The notes beneath the pieces were generated by a model that was not told the DNA's origin, made no database searches, and saw only the letters and a list, made by a program, of their open reading frames with translations. From assembly GCA_947497175.1 (NCBI GenBank), contig CANMFM010000004.1, positions 496,001 through 560,000 on the forward strand: a DNA stretch of 64,000 bases, read 5' to 3'. Made by a program: the position numbers and the translations under genes. The DNA comes from an uncultured Aquimarina sp. (lineage in GTDB: Bacteria > Bacteroidota > Bacteroidia > Flavobacteriales > Flavobacteriaceae). Numbering within the stretch: position 1 is the stretch's first letter; every line of letters begins with the position of its first letter. Positions 36,099-44,233 of the stretch are shown piece by piece.

Positions 36099-37585
36099 AC
36101 CATATTTGATTTGTAATCCTTTTGGATAAGCTCTGAAACAATTTTACCTGACAATAAACATAATGGAATTCCCCCTCCGGGATGAACACTACCCCCGCAG
36201 AAATATAGATTTTCTATTTTTCTGGAGAAATTAGGATGCCTTAAAAATGCAGCATATTTCGTATTACTTGACGCACCATATAAAGATCCCTGGTACGACT
36301 GCGTATTACTTTCTATCGTTCTTGGATCCAAAATTTCTTCGCTCTCTATTAGATTTTCAATATCATCGTCTAACAAACGAGATAATTTTTTGAGAATATT
36401 GTCCCTTGATTTTTTAATGATACTATCCCAATCTTGTCCTTCATTACCAGGAACATTAATCATTACAAACCAGTTTTCACACTTTGCAGGAGCATCTCTG
36501 GGTTCATTCTTAGAAGTTATGTTAATGTACACCGTAGGGTCTTCACTAACTCCCTTTTTATTGAATATAGCGTCAAACTCTCGCTGATAGTTCTTTGAAA
36601 AAAATATGTTGTGCAAGTCAAGCTCCGGAAATTCTCTCTTTATACCCCAATAAAATAATAAAGCAGAGCTGGATCGTGGTTGTTTTATAACTTTTTCTGG
36701 TGCTTTTTGATGTGTCAAAAGCGTTTTGTACGTGGGTACAATATCCATATTTGACACAACGATATCCGCTTCAAAAATAGTATTGTTCACCAAAATACCT
36801 TTAGCCTTTTTTTGATCAACTAGAATCTCATCAACTTTAGTTTTAAAATGAAAATCAACTCCTATCTCTATCGCCAATTGAAATAAACTTTTGGTAATAC
36901 TATACATCCCGCCGCGAGGAAAAAAAGTACCATAATGTTGCTCTAAATGTGGAATCATGGACATAATTCCAGGGGTTTTGAAAGGAGAAGAACCATTATA
37001 TGTTGCAAATCTATCAAATAGCTGAACTACTCTGGGATCTTCGAATTCGTCTTCATTAAGTTGATGAAGCGTTTTGTTGATATCTAATGCGCGAACACTA
37101 CCTATTGCCTTTAGTGTGTCTTTGCTTAAATATGTTGATAACCTATGTAAGGATTTTTCTAAAAAAAGAGAAGAAGTAAGATCATATTTTTTCTTGCTTT
37201 TTTTGAAATACTTCAAAATTTTCTCCTCTGAAACTTCAAAAATGTTTGCTGCAGTTTTTGCGAACCTCTCTCTATCGGCAAAAGCTGTAAACCTTGTTCC
37301 GTCTTCATAAAAGTAGGTACAAATTTTCTCTTTTTTTATGTATTTGAAATATTCCGAAATCTCTTTTCCGGAAATTTGAAAAAGTTCTTCAACAAACTGT
37401 GGCATAGTAAATAATGAAGGACCGCAATCAAATCTGTATCCACTTTTATAGAATTCTGTAAGCTTACCTCCTGGTGTATCATTTATCTCATAAACATGAA
37501 CATCAAAGCCATGATTTTGTAATCGTATAGCCGTTGCAAGTCCGGCGATACCAGATCCAATAATTATTGCTTTTTTTCTTTCCAT
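36095..37585 (-). CDS. crtD: Carotenoid desaturase of the CrtI/CrtD family (1-hydroxycarotenoid 3,4-desaturase)
   Basis: 496 residues with the FAD motif AIIIGSGIAGLATAIRL, ENDTPGGKLTEF-like EINDTPGGK, GYRFDCGPSLFTMP, and the C-terminal family signature LYFCGGSVHPGGGIPLCLLSG. These are shared by phytoene desaturases and CrtD. Position in one unit with a CruF-like hydratase and lycopene cyclase, and absence of phytoene synthase next to it, favour CrtD acting on a 1'-hydroxy carotenoid rather than CrtI. The first gene of the operon. Assignment between CrtI and CrtD is by context. Confidence 0.82.
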   Translation of the reverse strand: MERKKAIIIGSGIAGLATAIRLQNHGFDVHVYEINDTPGGKLTEFYKSGYRFDCGPSLFTMPQFVEELFQISGKEISEYFKYIKKEKICTYFYEDGTRFTAFADRERFAKTAANIFEVSEEKILKYFKKSKKKYDLTSSLFLEKSLHRLSTYLSKDTLKAIGSVRALDINKTLHQLNEDEFEDPRVVQLFDRFATYNGSSPFKTPGIMSMIPHLEQHYGTFFPRGGMYSITKSLFQLAIEIGVDFHFKTKVDEILVDQKKAKGILVNNTIFEADIVVSNMDIVPTYKTLLTHQKAPEKVIKQPRSSSALLFYWGIKREFPELDLHNIFFSKNYQREFDAIFNKKGVSEDPTVYINITSKNEPRDAPAKCENWFVMINVPGNEGQDWDSIIKKSRDNILKKLSRLLDDDIENLIESEEILDPRTIESNTQSYQGSLYGASSNTKYAAFLRHPNFSRKIENLYFCGGSVHPGGGIPLCLLSGKIVSELIQKDYKSNMV

Positions 37586-37685
37586 AAGGTTCTTTAAATC
37601 GTCAAATCCTAAATTCAGGAATATGTTGATACTTTAGATTATTTTGACCTCTTTTTTGTATATCTTTAACTTCTGTTAAACGATT

Positions 37686-38102
37686 ATGAAACCAATTTCA
37701 ATTTTACTTTTATTATTTGCACCTTTCGTTTTGATCACCGCTCAAGACTCAATTCATGTCGATTCTTCAAGAATAATTACCAAACTTAAAGTTGGCGATT
37801 CTGCTGTTTTTGGTTCTAAGCGTATAACATTTATAGATGTAATCGAAGACTCCAGGTGCCCTTCTGATATTAGTTGCATCTGGGCTGGACAAGCAAAAGT
37901 AATTATGGGGGTTTATGTAGACGGGGTCCTAAAAGAAGAAAAAGAATTTATTTTTGGAGCAAAGGGCATTAACCCTAATAACACAAGAGCAGTATTGATC
38001 ACTGACGAAAAAACAACTTACGGGTACGATTTGAGTCCTTACCCCTCTTCAAAAAGTGCTATTACGCGGGAAGAATATTGTTTAGAATTGCTCATTAAAT
38101 AA
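37686..38102 (+). CDS. Secreted hypothetical protein with a Cys-Cys-Trp motif
   Basis: 138 residues with a signal peptide (ISILLLLFAPFVLITAQ) and a compact beta-rich mature domain containing DSRCPSDISCIWAGQAKV. The RCPxxxxCxWAG block recurs in many small secreted Bacteroidetes proteins, but I know no assigned function. The two cysteines could form a disulfide in the periplasm. It is divergent from crtD by 100 bp and upstream of the EamA permease. Confidence 0.75.
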   Translation: MKPISILLLLFAPFVLITAQDSIHVDSSRIITKLKVGDSAVFGSKRITFIDVIEDSRCPSDISCIWAGQAKVIMGVYVDGVLKEEKEFIFGAKGINPNNTRAVLITDEKTTYGYDLSPYPSSKSAITREEYCLELLIK

Positions 38103-38149
38103 ACCAAGCCTTAACGTATGACTTTGATTCGCAATTTTTTCTTCACTTT

Positions 38150-39079
38150 ATGATCACTAATACGACCAAGGCGCATCTTGCTCTATTGAGCGTAAATATG
38201 ATTTATGGCGCAAATTATTTGATTGCCAAAGGCTTAATGCCTCATAAAATTGAAGCCTCTGCACTAGTATTTCTTCGTATAAGTGGAGCTGGTCTTTTAT
38301 TTTTTATTCTTAATGTTTTTAGCAAAGAAAAAGTAGAACGCAAAGATATTGCTCGCTTAGCCTTATGTGGATTGCTTGGTGTTGCCACTAATCAATTTTT
38401 TTCAATGAACGGGTTAAGTCTTACTTCTCCTGTTGATGCTGCAATTATAATCACGGCAATGCCTATTTTTACGGTAATTATAAGTCGGTTTTTATTAAAA
38501 GAACCATTTACATTACAACGTATTTTAGGAATTTCTATTGGAGGCACAGGTGCTGCTCTATTAATTTACTTAGGTAACTCTGGACTCGGTACAGGATCAT
38601 TAAAAGGAAATATTTTTGTCTTTATTAATGCTTTGGCTTTTGCTTTCTATTTAGTAATCATAAAACCTCTAATGTTAAAATATAAACCAATTACTGTTAT
38701 TGTTTGGACATTTTTGTTTGGGTTTATTTTTATGTTTCCTTTTTGTATAGAAAAACTAGTACATACAGACTTTTCGGCTTTTGCCACTATAAACTGGATA
38801 TCTCTCTTTTATGTTGTGGTCGGTCCTACTTTTTTTGCCTATTTGTTGAATATGTTTGCACTACAATTTGTAAAACCAACAGTATCGAGCAGCTATATTT
38901 ATGTACAACCTGCCGTTGCGATGTTATTGGTTGCATTAGTATCCTATCTTGTTGTAGATAGCCAATATAAAGGAGATATTACACTGACAAAGTTATTGTG
39001 CTGTATCTTGATTGTTTTGGGAGTATACTTGATTAGCAGCAAACCAATACAGTGGCTTAGAGGATTAAACGCAAAATGA
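38150..39079 (+). CDS. DMT superfamily EamA-type transporter
   Basis: 309 residues with about ten hydrophobic helices in two homologous EamA halves; the first half contains IYGANYLIAKGLMPHKI and FLRISGAGLLFF, the second PTFFAYLLNMFALQFVKPT. SSYIYVQPAVAMLLVAL is the typical terminal EamA segment. It is an inner-membrane permease for an unknown metabolite. It ends 3 bp before the FeoB-associated gene in the opposite direction. Confidence 0.9.
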   Translation: MITNTTKAHLALLSVNMIYGANYLIAKGLMPHKIEASALVFLRISGAGLLFFILNVFSKEKVERKDIARLALCGLLGVATNQFFSMNGLSLTSPVDAAIIITAMPIFTVIISRFLLKEPFTLQRILGISIGGTGAALLIYLGNSGLGTGSLKGNIFVFINALAFAFYLVIIKPLMLKYKPITVIVWTFLFGFIFMFPFCIEKLVHTDFSAFATINWISLFYVVVGPTFFAYLLNMFALQFVKPTVSSSYIYVQPAVAMLLVALVSYLVVDSQYKGDITLTKLLCCILIVLGVYLISSKPIQWLRGLNAK

Positions 39080-39081
39080 AT

Positions 39082-39234
39082 CTAATGACACCCACAATTG
39101 GATTTACCACAAGAATCTAACGTCTTTTTTTTGGGCATTACGACTGAAGGTTTATAAAAAAACTTTTTTATTAAAAACCCTACGGCTACCGAAAATACCA
39201 AAAGAACTAATATATTTTGTATAAGAATATTCAT
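39082..39234 (-). CDS. FeoB-associated Cys-rich membrane protein
   Basis: A 50-residue gene too short for the ORF track: ATG at 39234, one membrane helix (ILVLLVFSVAVGFLIKKFF) and a C-terminal cysteine cluster (SCGKSNCGCH). This is the layout of the small FeoB-associated Cys-rich proteins that follow feoB in many bacteria and probably help ferrous iron transfer. It is 30 bp downstream of feoB on the same strand, completing a feoA-feoB-small gene operon. Confidence 0.85.
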   Translation of the reverse strand: MNILIQNILVLLVFSVAVGFLIKKFFYKPSVVMPKKKTLDSCGKSNCGCH

Positions 39235-39264
39235 AACTAACGCGTGGTTTAAAGGTACAAAAAC

Positions 39265-41361
39265 TTATTTTAAAATTTGATAAACAACCAGGGCTACACT
39301 ATATGCTAATGCACTCATAAAGATAAGCTGAACCATAGGCCATTTCCAACCATTAGTCTCTCGCTTTACAATTGCTAAAGTACTCATACATTGCATAGCA
39401 AATGCGTAAAACAACAACAATGAAATACCACTAGCCAGATTAAACAAAGGTGCCCCTGTACTTGGATTAACTTCGGCTGCCATTCTATTTTTTATGGTCT
39501 CTTCTTCATCACTGCCGACACTATAAATTGTTGCCAGAGTGCCAACAAAAACTTCTCTTGCTGCAAAAGAGCTAATAATCCCGATTCCTATTTTCCAATC
39601 ATATCCTAAAGGTGCTACTATAGGTTCTATCGCTTTTCCTGCATATCCGATAAAAGAAAATTCTAGTTTATGAGATGCTACTTTACGATCTAATTCTTCC
39701 TGTGAGAGATCAGTATAGGTATCGGCAACGATCTGCTTAGCATTATTAAAATTTTCGTTGGGCCCAAAACTTGCCAAAACCCATAAAATAATAGAAATAG
39801 CTAGAATAATTTTACCGGCGCCAAAAACAAAAGCTTTTGTTTTTTCTACTACATTTATAGCAACATTTTTAAATAAGGGAACCTTATATCCCGGCATTTC
39901 GATTACGAAATACGACTTGCTCTTAATCTTCAGCATCTTGTTAAGCAACCACGCAGATACAACGGCGGTTCCGAAACCCAGAAAATACAAAAACATTAGA
40001 GTAAGGCTTTGGTAACTAAATATCCAACCTACTTTTTCATCAGGAATCACCAATGCAATAATAATAAGGTATACCGGTAATCTTGCAGAACAAGTTGTAA
40101 AAGGCACAACAAGAATAGTAATGAGTCGCTCTTTCCAGTTTTCTATATTTCTGGTAGCCATAACAGCAGGAATGGCACATGCTGTTCCAGATACCAATGG
40201 CACCACACTTTTTCCGCTTAATCCAAAACGTCGCATCACCCTATCCATAAGAAAGACCACGCGGCTCATATACCCACTTTCTTCGAGAATAGAGATAAAC
40301 AGAAACAAAAATGCTATTTGCGGAATAAAAATTACAATCCCTCCTAATCCAGGAATGATACCTTCGGTTATAAGATCGACAAATGGACCCGCCGGAAGCA
40401 CCGTTTTTGTGACCTCGCTAAGCCATGCAAAGGCTTCATCTATTAGATCCATGGGATACGACGACCAATCATAAATTGCCTGAAATATTAATAACAGGAT
40501 TCCAAAGAAAATAAAGTACCCCCAGAATTTATGAGTTAGCACTCTATCTAATTTCGCTCGCATTCCTGTTGCAACTTTTTCATCAACAATAAGGCCTTTT
40601 TTAAGCACATTATTAATGAACTGATATCTTTTTATAGTTTCTTTTTGTTGAAGTCGTTTAAGCTCGCTTTCAGATTTAATTTTAAAATCCGGAGTAATAG
40701 AAATATCCTCTTTATCAAATTTCCTAAAATTCACATCCTGTGTAATGACCAACCAAAGTTTATATAGTGATTGATTTGGAAATGCTCTCTGTAATCTGTC
40801 AAAATAATCCGGTGCAAAAGACAAGGCATTTACACAAGGTGTTTTCGGCAATAACGCGTAAGATTCTATTAATTTTTTAAGGGCTTCTATTCCTTCTTTT
40901 TTGCGGGCGCTTACCAATGCTATTTTGGTATTAAGCTCTTTTTCCAATACCGGAATATCTAAAGAAATCCCTTTTCGATTCATTCGATCTGCCATATTGA
41001 TTACAAGAATCGTTGGAATTTCTAAATCTTTAATTTGTGTAAAAAGTAATAAGTTTCTCTTTAGGTTTTCTACATCACTCACCACAACTGCCACATCGGG
41101 AAAATCTTTATCTTTTTTATTGAGCAATAACTCGATAACCACATTTTCGTCTAATGAAGAAGCGTTAAGACTATAGGTACCGGGTAAATCAAGAATATGG
41201 GCTTTAACTCCTCTTGAGAGTTTGCATATCCCCTCTTTTTTTTCTACGGTTATCCCAGGGTAATTTCCTACTTGTTGATTCAGTCCCGTGAGCAAATTAA
41301 AAACAGAGGTTTTTCCGGTATTTGGGTTTCCTATAAGTGAAACTTTAATTTGCTTGGCCAT
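39265..41361 (-). CDS. feoB: Ferrous iron transport protein B
   Basis: 698 residues: an N-terminal G domain (GNPNTGKTSVFNLLTG, DLPGTYSLNASS, NMADR), a helical GDI-like spacer, then about ten membrane helices with two Gate domains containing GTACAIPAVMATRNIE and FVPFTTCSARLPVY-like blocks (VVPFTTCSARLPVYL). FeoB imports Fe2+ across the inner membrane. It follows feoA by 14 bp. Confidence 0.96.
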   Translation of the reverse strand: MAKQIKVSLIGNPNTGKTSVFNLLTGLNQQVGNYPGITVEKKEGICKLSRGVKAHILDLPGTYSLNASSLDENVVIELLLNKKDKDFPDVAVVVSDVENLKRNLLLFTQIKDLEIPTILVINMADRMNRKGISLDIPVLEKELNTKIALVSARKKEGIEALKKLIESYALLPKTPCVNALSFAPDYFDRLQRAFPNQSLYKLWLVITQDVNFRKFDKEDISITPDFKIKSESELKRLQQKETIKRYQFINNVLKKGLIVDEKVATGMRAKLDRVLTHKFWGYFIFFGILLLIFQAIYDWSSYPMDLIDEAFAWLSEVTKTVLPAGPFVDLITEGIIPGLGGIVIFIPQIAFLFLFISILEESGYMSRVVFLMDRVMRRFGLSGKSVVPLVSGTACAIPAVMATRNIENWKERLITILVVPFTTCSARLPVYLIIIALVIPDEKVGWIFSYQSLTLMFLYFLGFGTAVVSAWLLNKMLKIKSKSYFVIEMPGYKVPLFKNVAINVVEKTKAFVFGAGKIILAISIILWVLASFGPNENFNNAKQIVADTYTDLSQEELDRKVASHKLEFSFIGYAGKAIEPIVAPLGYDWKIGIGIISSFAAREVFVGTLATIYSVGSDEEETIKNRMAAEVNPSTGAPLFNLASGISLLLFYAFAMQCMSTLAIVKRETNGWKWPMVQLIFMSALAYSVALVVYQILK

Positions 41362-41375
41362 AAAAAAAACTGCTA

Positions 41376-41603
41376 TTAAATAATTTTAACTTCTATCTGA
41401 GCTGCAATTTCTTTACGGATCGCTAGATGACTACCATTAATATTAAGATACATTGGGCACTGAAAAGGAGCCGTTTGAAGCAATTGCACCTCATTTCCAG
41501 GTAAACATCCCATTTCTAGCAATTTAAGCGGGATAATTTCTGATGTTATTTCTTTTATCAAGGCGCGTTGTCCTCGTTTTAGAGAGGCAATTGTAGTCTT
41601 CAA
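41376..41603 (-). CDS. feoA: Ferrous iron transport protein A
   Basis: A 75-residue SH3-like FeoA: LKRGQRALIKEI, LLEMGCLPGNEVQLL and the closing SHLAIRKEIAAQIEV. It starts with TTG at 41603, since no in-frame ATG occurs before the domain. It regulates or assists FeoB and is the first gene of the operon, with a consensus promoter 30 bp upstream. Confidence 0.93.
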   Translation of the reverse strand: MKTTIASLKRGQRALIKEITSEIIPLKLLEMGCLPGNEVQLLQTAPFQCPMYLNINGSHLAIRKEIAAQIEVKII

Positions 41604-41631
41604 ACTTTATTTAGATTAATTTTAAACAAGG

Positions 41632-41662
41632 CAAAAATAGCATAAAAAAATGTATTCAAAAA
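41632..41662 (-). promoter_or_regulatory. feoAB promoter (Bacteroidetes consensus)
   Basis: On the minus strand TTTTTG (41662-41657), a 17-bp spacer and TATTTTTG (41639-41632) match the -33/-7 consensus at ideal spacing; the feoA start is 29 bp downstream. I did not see a clear Fur box. Confidence 0.7.
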
Positions 41663-41704
41663 GCTAAACCTTAAAATAAGAACATAATCAACCCACAAAA
41701 ACTC

Positions 41705-42382
41705 TTAGTTATCGTTGGTTTTCTTTTTTAAGACTTCAATATCTTCGAGTAAACGGTCGATATCTTCTGGGTTTGTTCCATCATAAAACCCACGAATACG
41801 CTTCTTTTTATCGACCAAAACAAAATTCTCGGTATGCACCATATCGTATGGCCCACCATCTCCGTCAGATTTTGCAGCTAAGTATGATTTACGTGCCAGG
41901 TCATAGATTTGCTTTTTATCGCCAGTCACCAAATTCCATTTAGTATCGTCAACCCCTTTTTCTATAGCATATTTCTTTAATCTGGCTACACTATCTATTG
42001 TAGGTGTAACGCTATGTGAGAGGAGTAAAACATCATTGTCATCTAACAATCTATCCTGAATTTCTTTCATATGATCCGTCATAATGGGACAAATCGTTTG
42101 GCATGTAGTAAAGAAAAAATCAGCTACATAAATTTTATTTTTATAATTTTCCTGAGTTACTATTTCTCCATTTTGATTGATCAGTTTAAAATCTGCAATT
42201 TTGTGATACTTACGTATATACTGTACTGTAGTATCTACCAACTCCTTATTTACCATTTCCGGTTCGTAAACCGGTAGTACTTTATTTGGTTTCAAAATAG
42301 AATAGATTATAGAAATAATGATTGCCGAAAGCACGAGAAGGACTACCGCAAAAAATTTATATTTAGAAAAAAACTGAAGCAT
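41705..42382 (-). CDS. SCO family protein (SCO1/SenC/PrrC)
   Basis: 225 residues with one N-terminal membrane anchor (FAVVLLVLSAIIISIIYSILK) and a periplasmic thioredoxin-fold domain: the copper-site motif CQTICP, and the distal histidine in DMVHTENFVLVDKKKRIRG. SCO proteins deliver copper to cytochrome oxidase or act as thiol reductases. A -7 box TAATTTTG lies at 42408-42401 upstream. It lies near feoAB but has its own unit. Confidence 0.92.
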   Translation of the reverse strand: MLQFFSKYKFFAVVLLVLSAIIISIIYSILKPNKVLPVYEPEMVNKELVDTTVQYIRKYHKIADFKLINQNGEIVTQENYKNKIYVADFFFTTCQTICPIMTDHMKEIQDRLLDDNDVLLLSHSVTPTIDSVARLKKYAIEKGVDDTKWNLVTGDKKQIYDLARKSYLAAKSDGDGGPYDMVHTENFVLVDKKKRIRGFYDGTNPEDIDRLLEDIEVLKKKTNDN

Positions 42383-42494
42383 ATTTATTTTTTATGCTTG
42401 CAAAATTACAAGGATTGCGCACTATATTACATTAAAAATATACTAAATCTTGTGATATCGTATATCGATATTTTTATATACTCATGTAAAAGGT

Positions 42495-42502
42495 TACTTT
42501 TG
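42495..42502 (+). promoter_or_regulatory. Putative -7 element of rseP
   Basis: TACTTTTG matches TAnnTTTG and lies 26 bp before the rseP ATG. The -33 region has no TTG at the usual distance. Confidence 0.45.
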
Positions 42503-42528
42503 CGTGATTTAATTTTGAAGAACGACCT

Positions 42529-43851
42529 ATGAGTCCATTTTTTGTAAAAGCAATTCAGTTGCTGCTAAGTTTATCTTTACTTATTGTTTTACATGAGCTT
42601 GGCCATTTTATACCTGCTAAGCTATTTAAAACAAGAGTAGAAAAATTTTACCTGTTTTTTGATATAAAATTTTCACTATTTAAGAAAAAAATAGGAGAAA
42701 CCGTATATGGTATTGGCTGGCTTCCTCTGGGAGGATATGTAAAAATCGCCGGTATGATTGATGAAAGTATGGATAAAGAACAAATGGCAGGACCCCCGCA
42801 ACCATGGGAGTTTAGGTCTAAACCCGCCTGGCAACGTTTAATTATCATGCTAGGGGGTGTTACCGTTAATATCATTCTTGGGTTTTTGATCTATATGGCT
42901 ATTATTTTTACCTGGGGTACAGATCATGTAGGTATCGACGATCTGCCTAATGGATTTGCCATACACGAATCTTTTAAACAATATGGATTTGAAGATGGAG
43001 ATCGAATTATTGCATTAAACGGTAAGGAAGTTGAAGACGTTATAGACGTTAATCATCACTTGTTCATGAGAGATGTAGAAAACATCAGTGTTTTACATCA
43101 AAATGGACAAAAAGAAACTATAGCCATTCCCGAAGATATTGGAACAATTATGTTCGAACAAGGCATTCGAAGACCTTTTATGCCCATATCTGCACCAATA
43201 CTTGGTGGTATAGAAAGTGAATCTGCCGCAGAAAAAGCGGGCCTGCAAGAAGGAGATAAATTTGTTCGAATTAATGGAGAAAAAATTAAATATTGGAATG
43301 ATTTTATGCGCCTTAAAGACGCAGATTCTACCAATACAACAATACAGCTTACCTATGAAAGGAATGGGCAAGAGAATACCGTATCAATAACGCCAAACGA
43401 AGAAGGAATCTTTGGTGTTTACCCCAGAGTAGATTATAATGTTAAACACAAAGATTACTCTTTGGTAGAAAGTATCTCTAAGGGCTTTGAATACGGGTAT
43501 TGGACCTTGCATGATTATGTAGCACAATTTAAGTATGTCTTTACCAAAAAAGGAGCAAGCCAGGTGGGTGGATTTGGAGCCATTGGAAACCTTTTTCCAG
43601 ACGCCTGGAACTGGAAAGCATTTTGGGGGACCACGGCTTTTATATCTATAATACTCGCTTTTATGAATATTCTGCCTATTCCTGCATTAGATGGTGGCCA
43701 TGTTATGTTTTTATTATATGAAATTATTGCCGGAAGAAAACCAAACGATAAATTTATGGAATATGCTCAACTTGTTGGTTTTGTTATTCTTATAGCATTA
43801 TTGTTGTTTGCAAATGGTAATGATATTTACAGAGCGATAACAGGAAAGTAA
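42529..43851 (+). CDS. rseP: Site-2 protease RseP
   Basis: 440 residues of the S2P/M50 intramembrane metalloprotease family: zinc motif HELGH in VLHELGHFIPAKLF (near residue 22), a membrane-reentrant block with GIGWLPLGGYVKIAGM, two PDZ-like segments (about 125-285), and the third zinc ligand motif in PALDGGHVMF near residue 390. It cleaves membrane-bound anti-sigma factors. It ends about 90 bp before tRNA-Asn. Confidence 0.95.
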   Translation: MSPFFVKAIQLLLSLSLLIVLHELGHFIPAKLFKTRVEKFYLFFDIKFSLFKKKIGETVYGIGWLPLGGYVKIAGMIDESMDKEQMAGPPQPWEFRSKPAWQRLIIMLGGVTVNIILGFLIYMAIIFTWGTDHVGIDDLPNGFAIHESFKQYGFEDGDRIIALNGKEVEDVIDVNHHLFMRDVENISVLHQNGQKETIAIPEDIGTIMFEQGIRRPFMPISAPILGGIESESAAEKAGLQEGDKFVRINGEKIKYWNDFMRLKDADSTNTTIQLTYERNGQENTVSITPNEEGIFGVYPRVDYNVKHKDYSLVESISKGFEYGYWTLHDYVAQFKYVFTKKGASQVGGFGAIGNLFPDAWNWKAFWGTTAFISIILAFMNILPIPALDGGHVMFLLYEIIAGRKPNDKFMEYAQLVGFVILIALLLFANGNDIYRAITGK

Positions 43852-43868
43852 GAAAAAATAAAAAAAAC

Positions 43869-43899
43869 TTTTTGAGAACTAAAAAATAGTATATATTTG
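43869..43899 (+). promoter_or_regulatory. tRNA-Asn promoter
   Basis: TTTTTG (43869-43874), a 17-bp spacer and TATATTTG (43892-43899) give a textbook Bacteroidetes promoter. A second TATATTTG lies at 43925-43932, 13 bp before the tRNA 5' end, without a good -33 partner. Confidence 0.75.
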
Positions 43900-43944
43900 C
43901 ACTCGCAAAAAGAGAAAAACACTCTATATTTGCAAAGAATAAAT

Positions 43945-44018
43945 TCCTCCTTAGCTCAGTTGGTTAGAGCATCTGACTGTTAATCAGAGGGTCCTTGGTT
44001 CGAGCCCAAGAGGAGGAG
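43945..44018 (+). tRNA. tRNA-Asn (GTT anticodon), intact, used as integration site
   Basis: A 74-nt cloverleaf: 7-bp acceptor (TCCTCCT with AGGAGGA), D arm GCTCAGTTGGTTAGAGC, anticodon arm TCTGACTGTTAATCAGA with GTT at 43979-43981, and T arm CTTGGTTCGAGCCCAAG. The CCA is not encoded. Its 3' part forms the left attachment repeat of the downstream island. Confidence 0.96.
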
Positions 44019-44025
44019 CTTAAAA
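43992..44025 (+). repeat. attL: left 34-bp direct repeat of the island
   Basis: From the variable loop of tRNA-Asn through TTAAAA after the gene, 34 bp are identical to 56596-56629. It lies upstream of the integrase gene, and keeps the tRNA intact after insertion. Confidence 0.93.
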
Positions 44026-44057
44026 GCCTAAATTACAAAAGTAGTTTGGGCTTTTTT
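44025..44057 (+). terminator. Element-borne terminator after tRNA-Asn
   Basis: AGCCTAAATTAC pairs with GTAGTTTGGGCT (two G-T pairs, AAAA loop) followed by TTTTTT. It begins at the last base of attL, so it belongs to the island and replaces the chromosomal terminator displaced to 56635-56673. Confidence 0.85.
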
Positions 44058-44233
44058 ATGCACTATATCTAGGTTTATGAATATTCATCCCCATTTGAAA
44101 TAAACCCATCTATAATTCAAGTTTATCTTCTTAATTGAATAAAAAAGAGACCAATTAGGTGTCCAAATATAATTTGGAGAGACCAACTCTTGACCGAGCT
44201 GTATGCCAATTGTTAAATCTAAATCAATTGGTT

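Noticed and set aside
36095-37585. CrtI phytoene desaturase instead of CrtD
   Set aside because: Motifs alone do not separate the two; the CruF-like neighbour and lack of crtB nearby favour CrtD. Kept as an open alternative.
38704-38961. 85-codon ORF inside the EamA gene
   Set aside because: Out-of-frame shadow of a membrane protein gene; Cys/Tyr-rich composition is typical of such shadows.
44159-44233. GTG start of the integrase as given in the ORF track
   Set aside because: The extra 25 residues do not resemble the family's N-terminus, whereas the ATG at 44234 starts the typical arm-binding domain.
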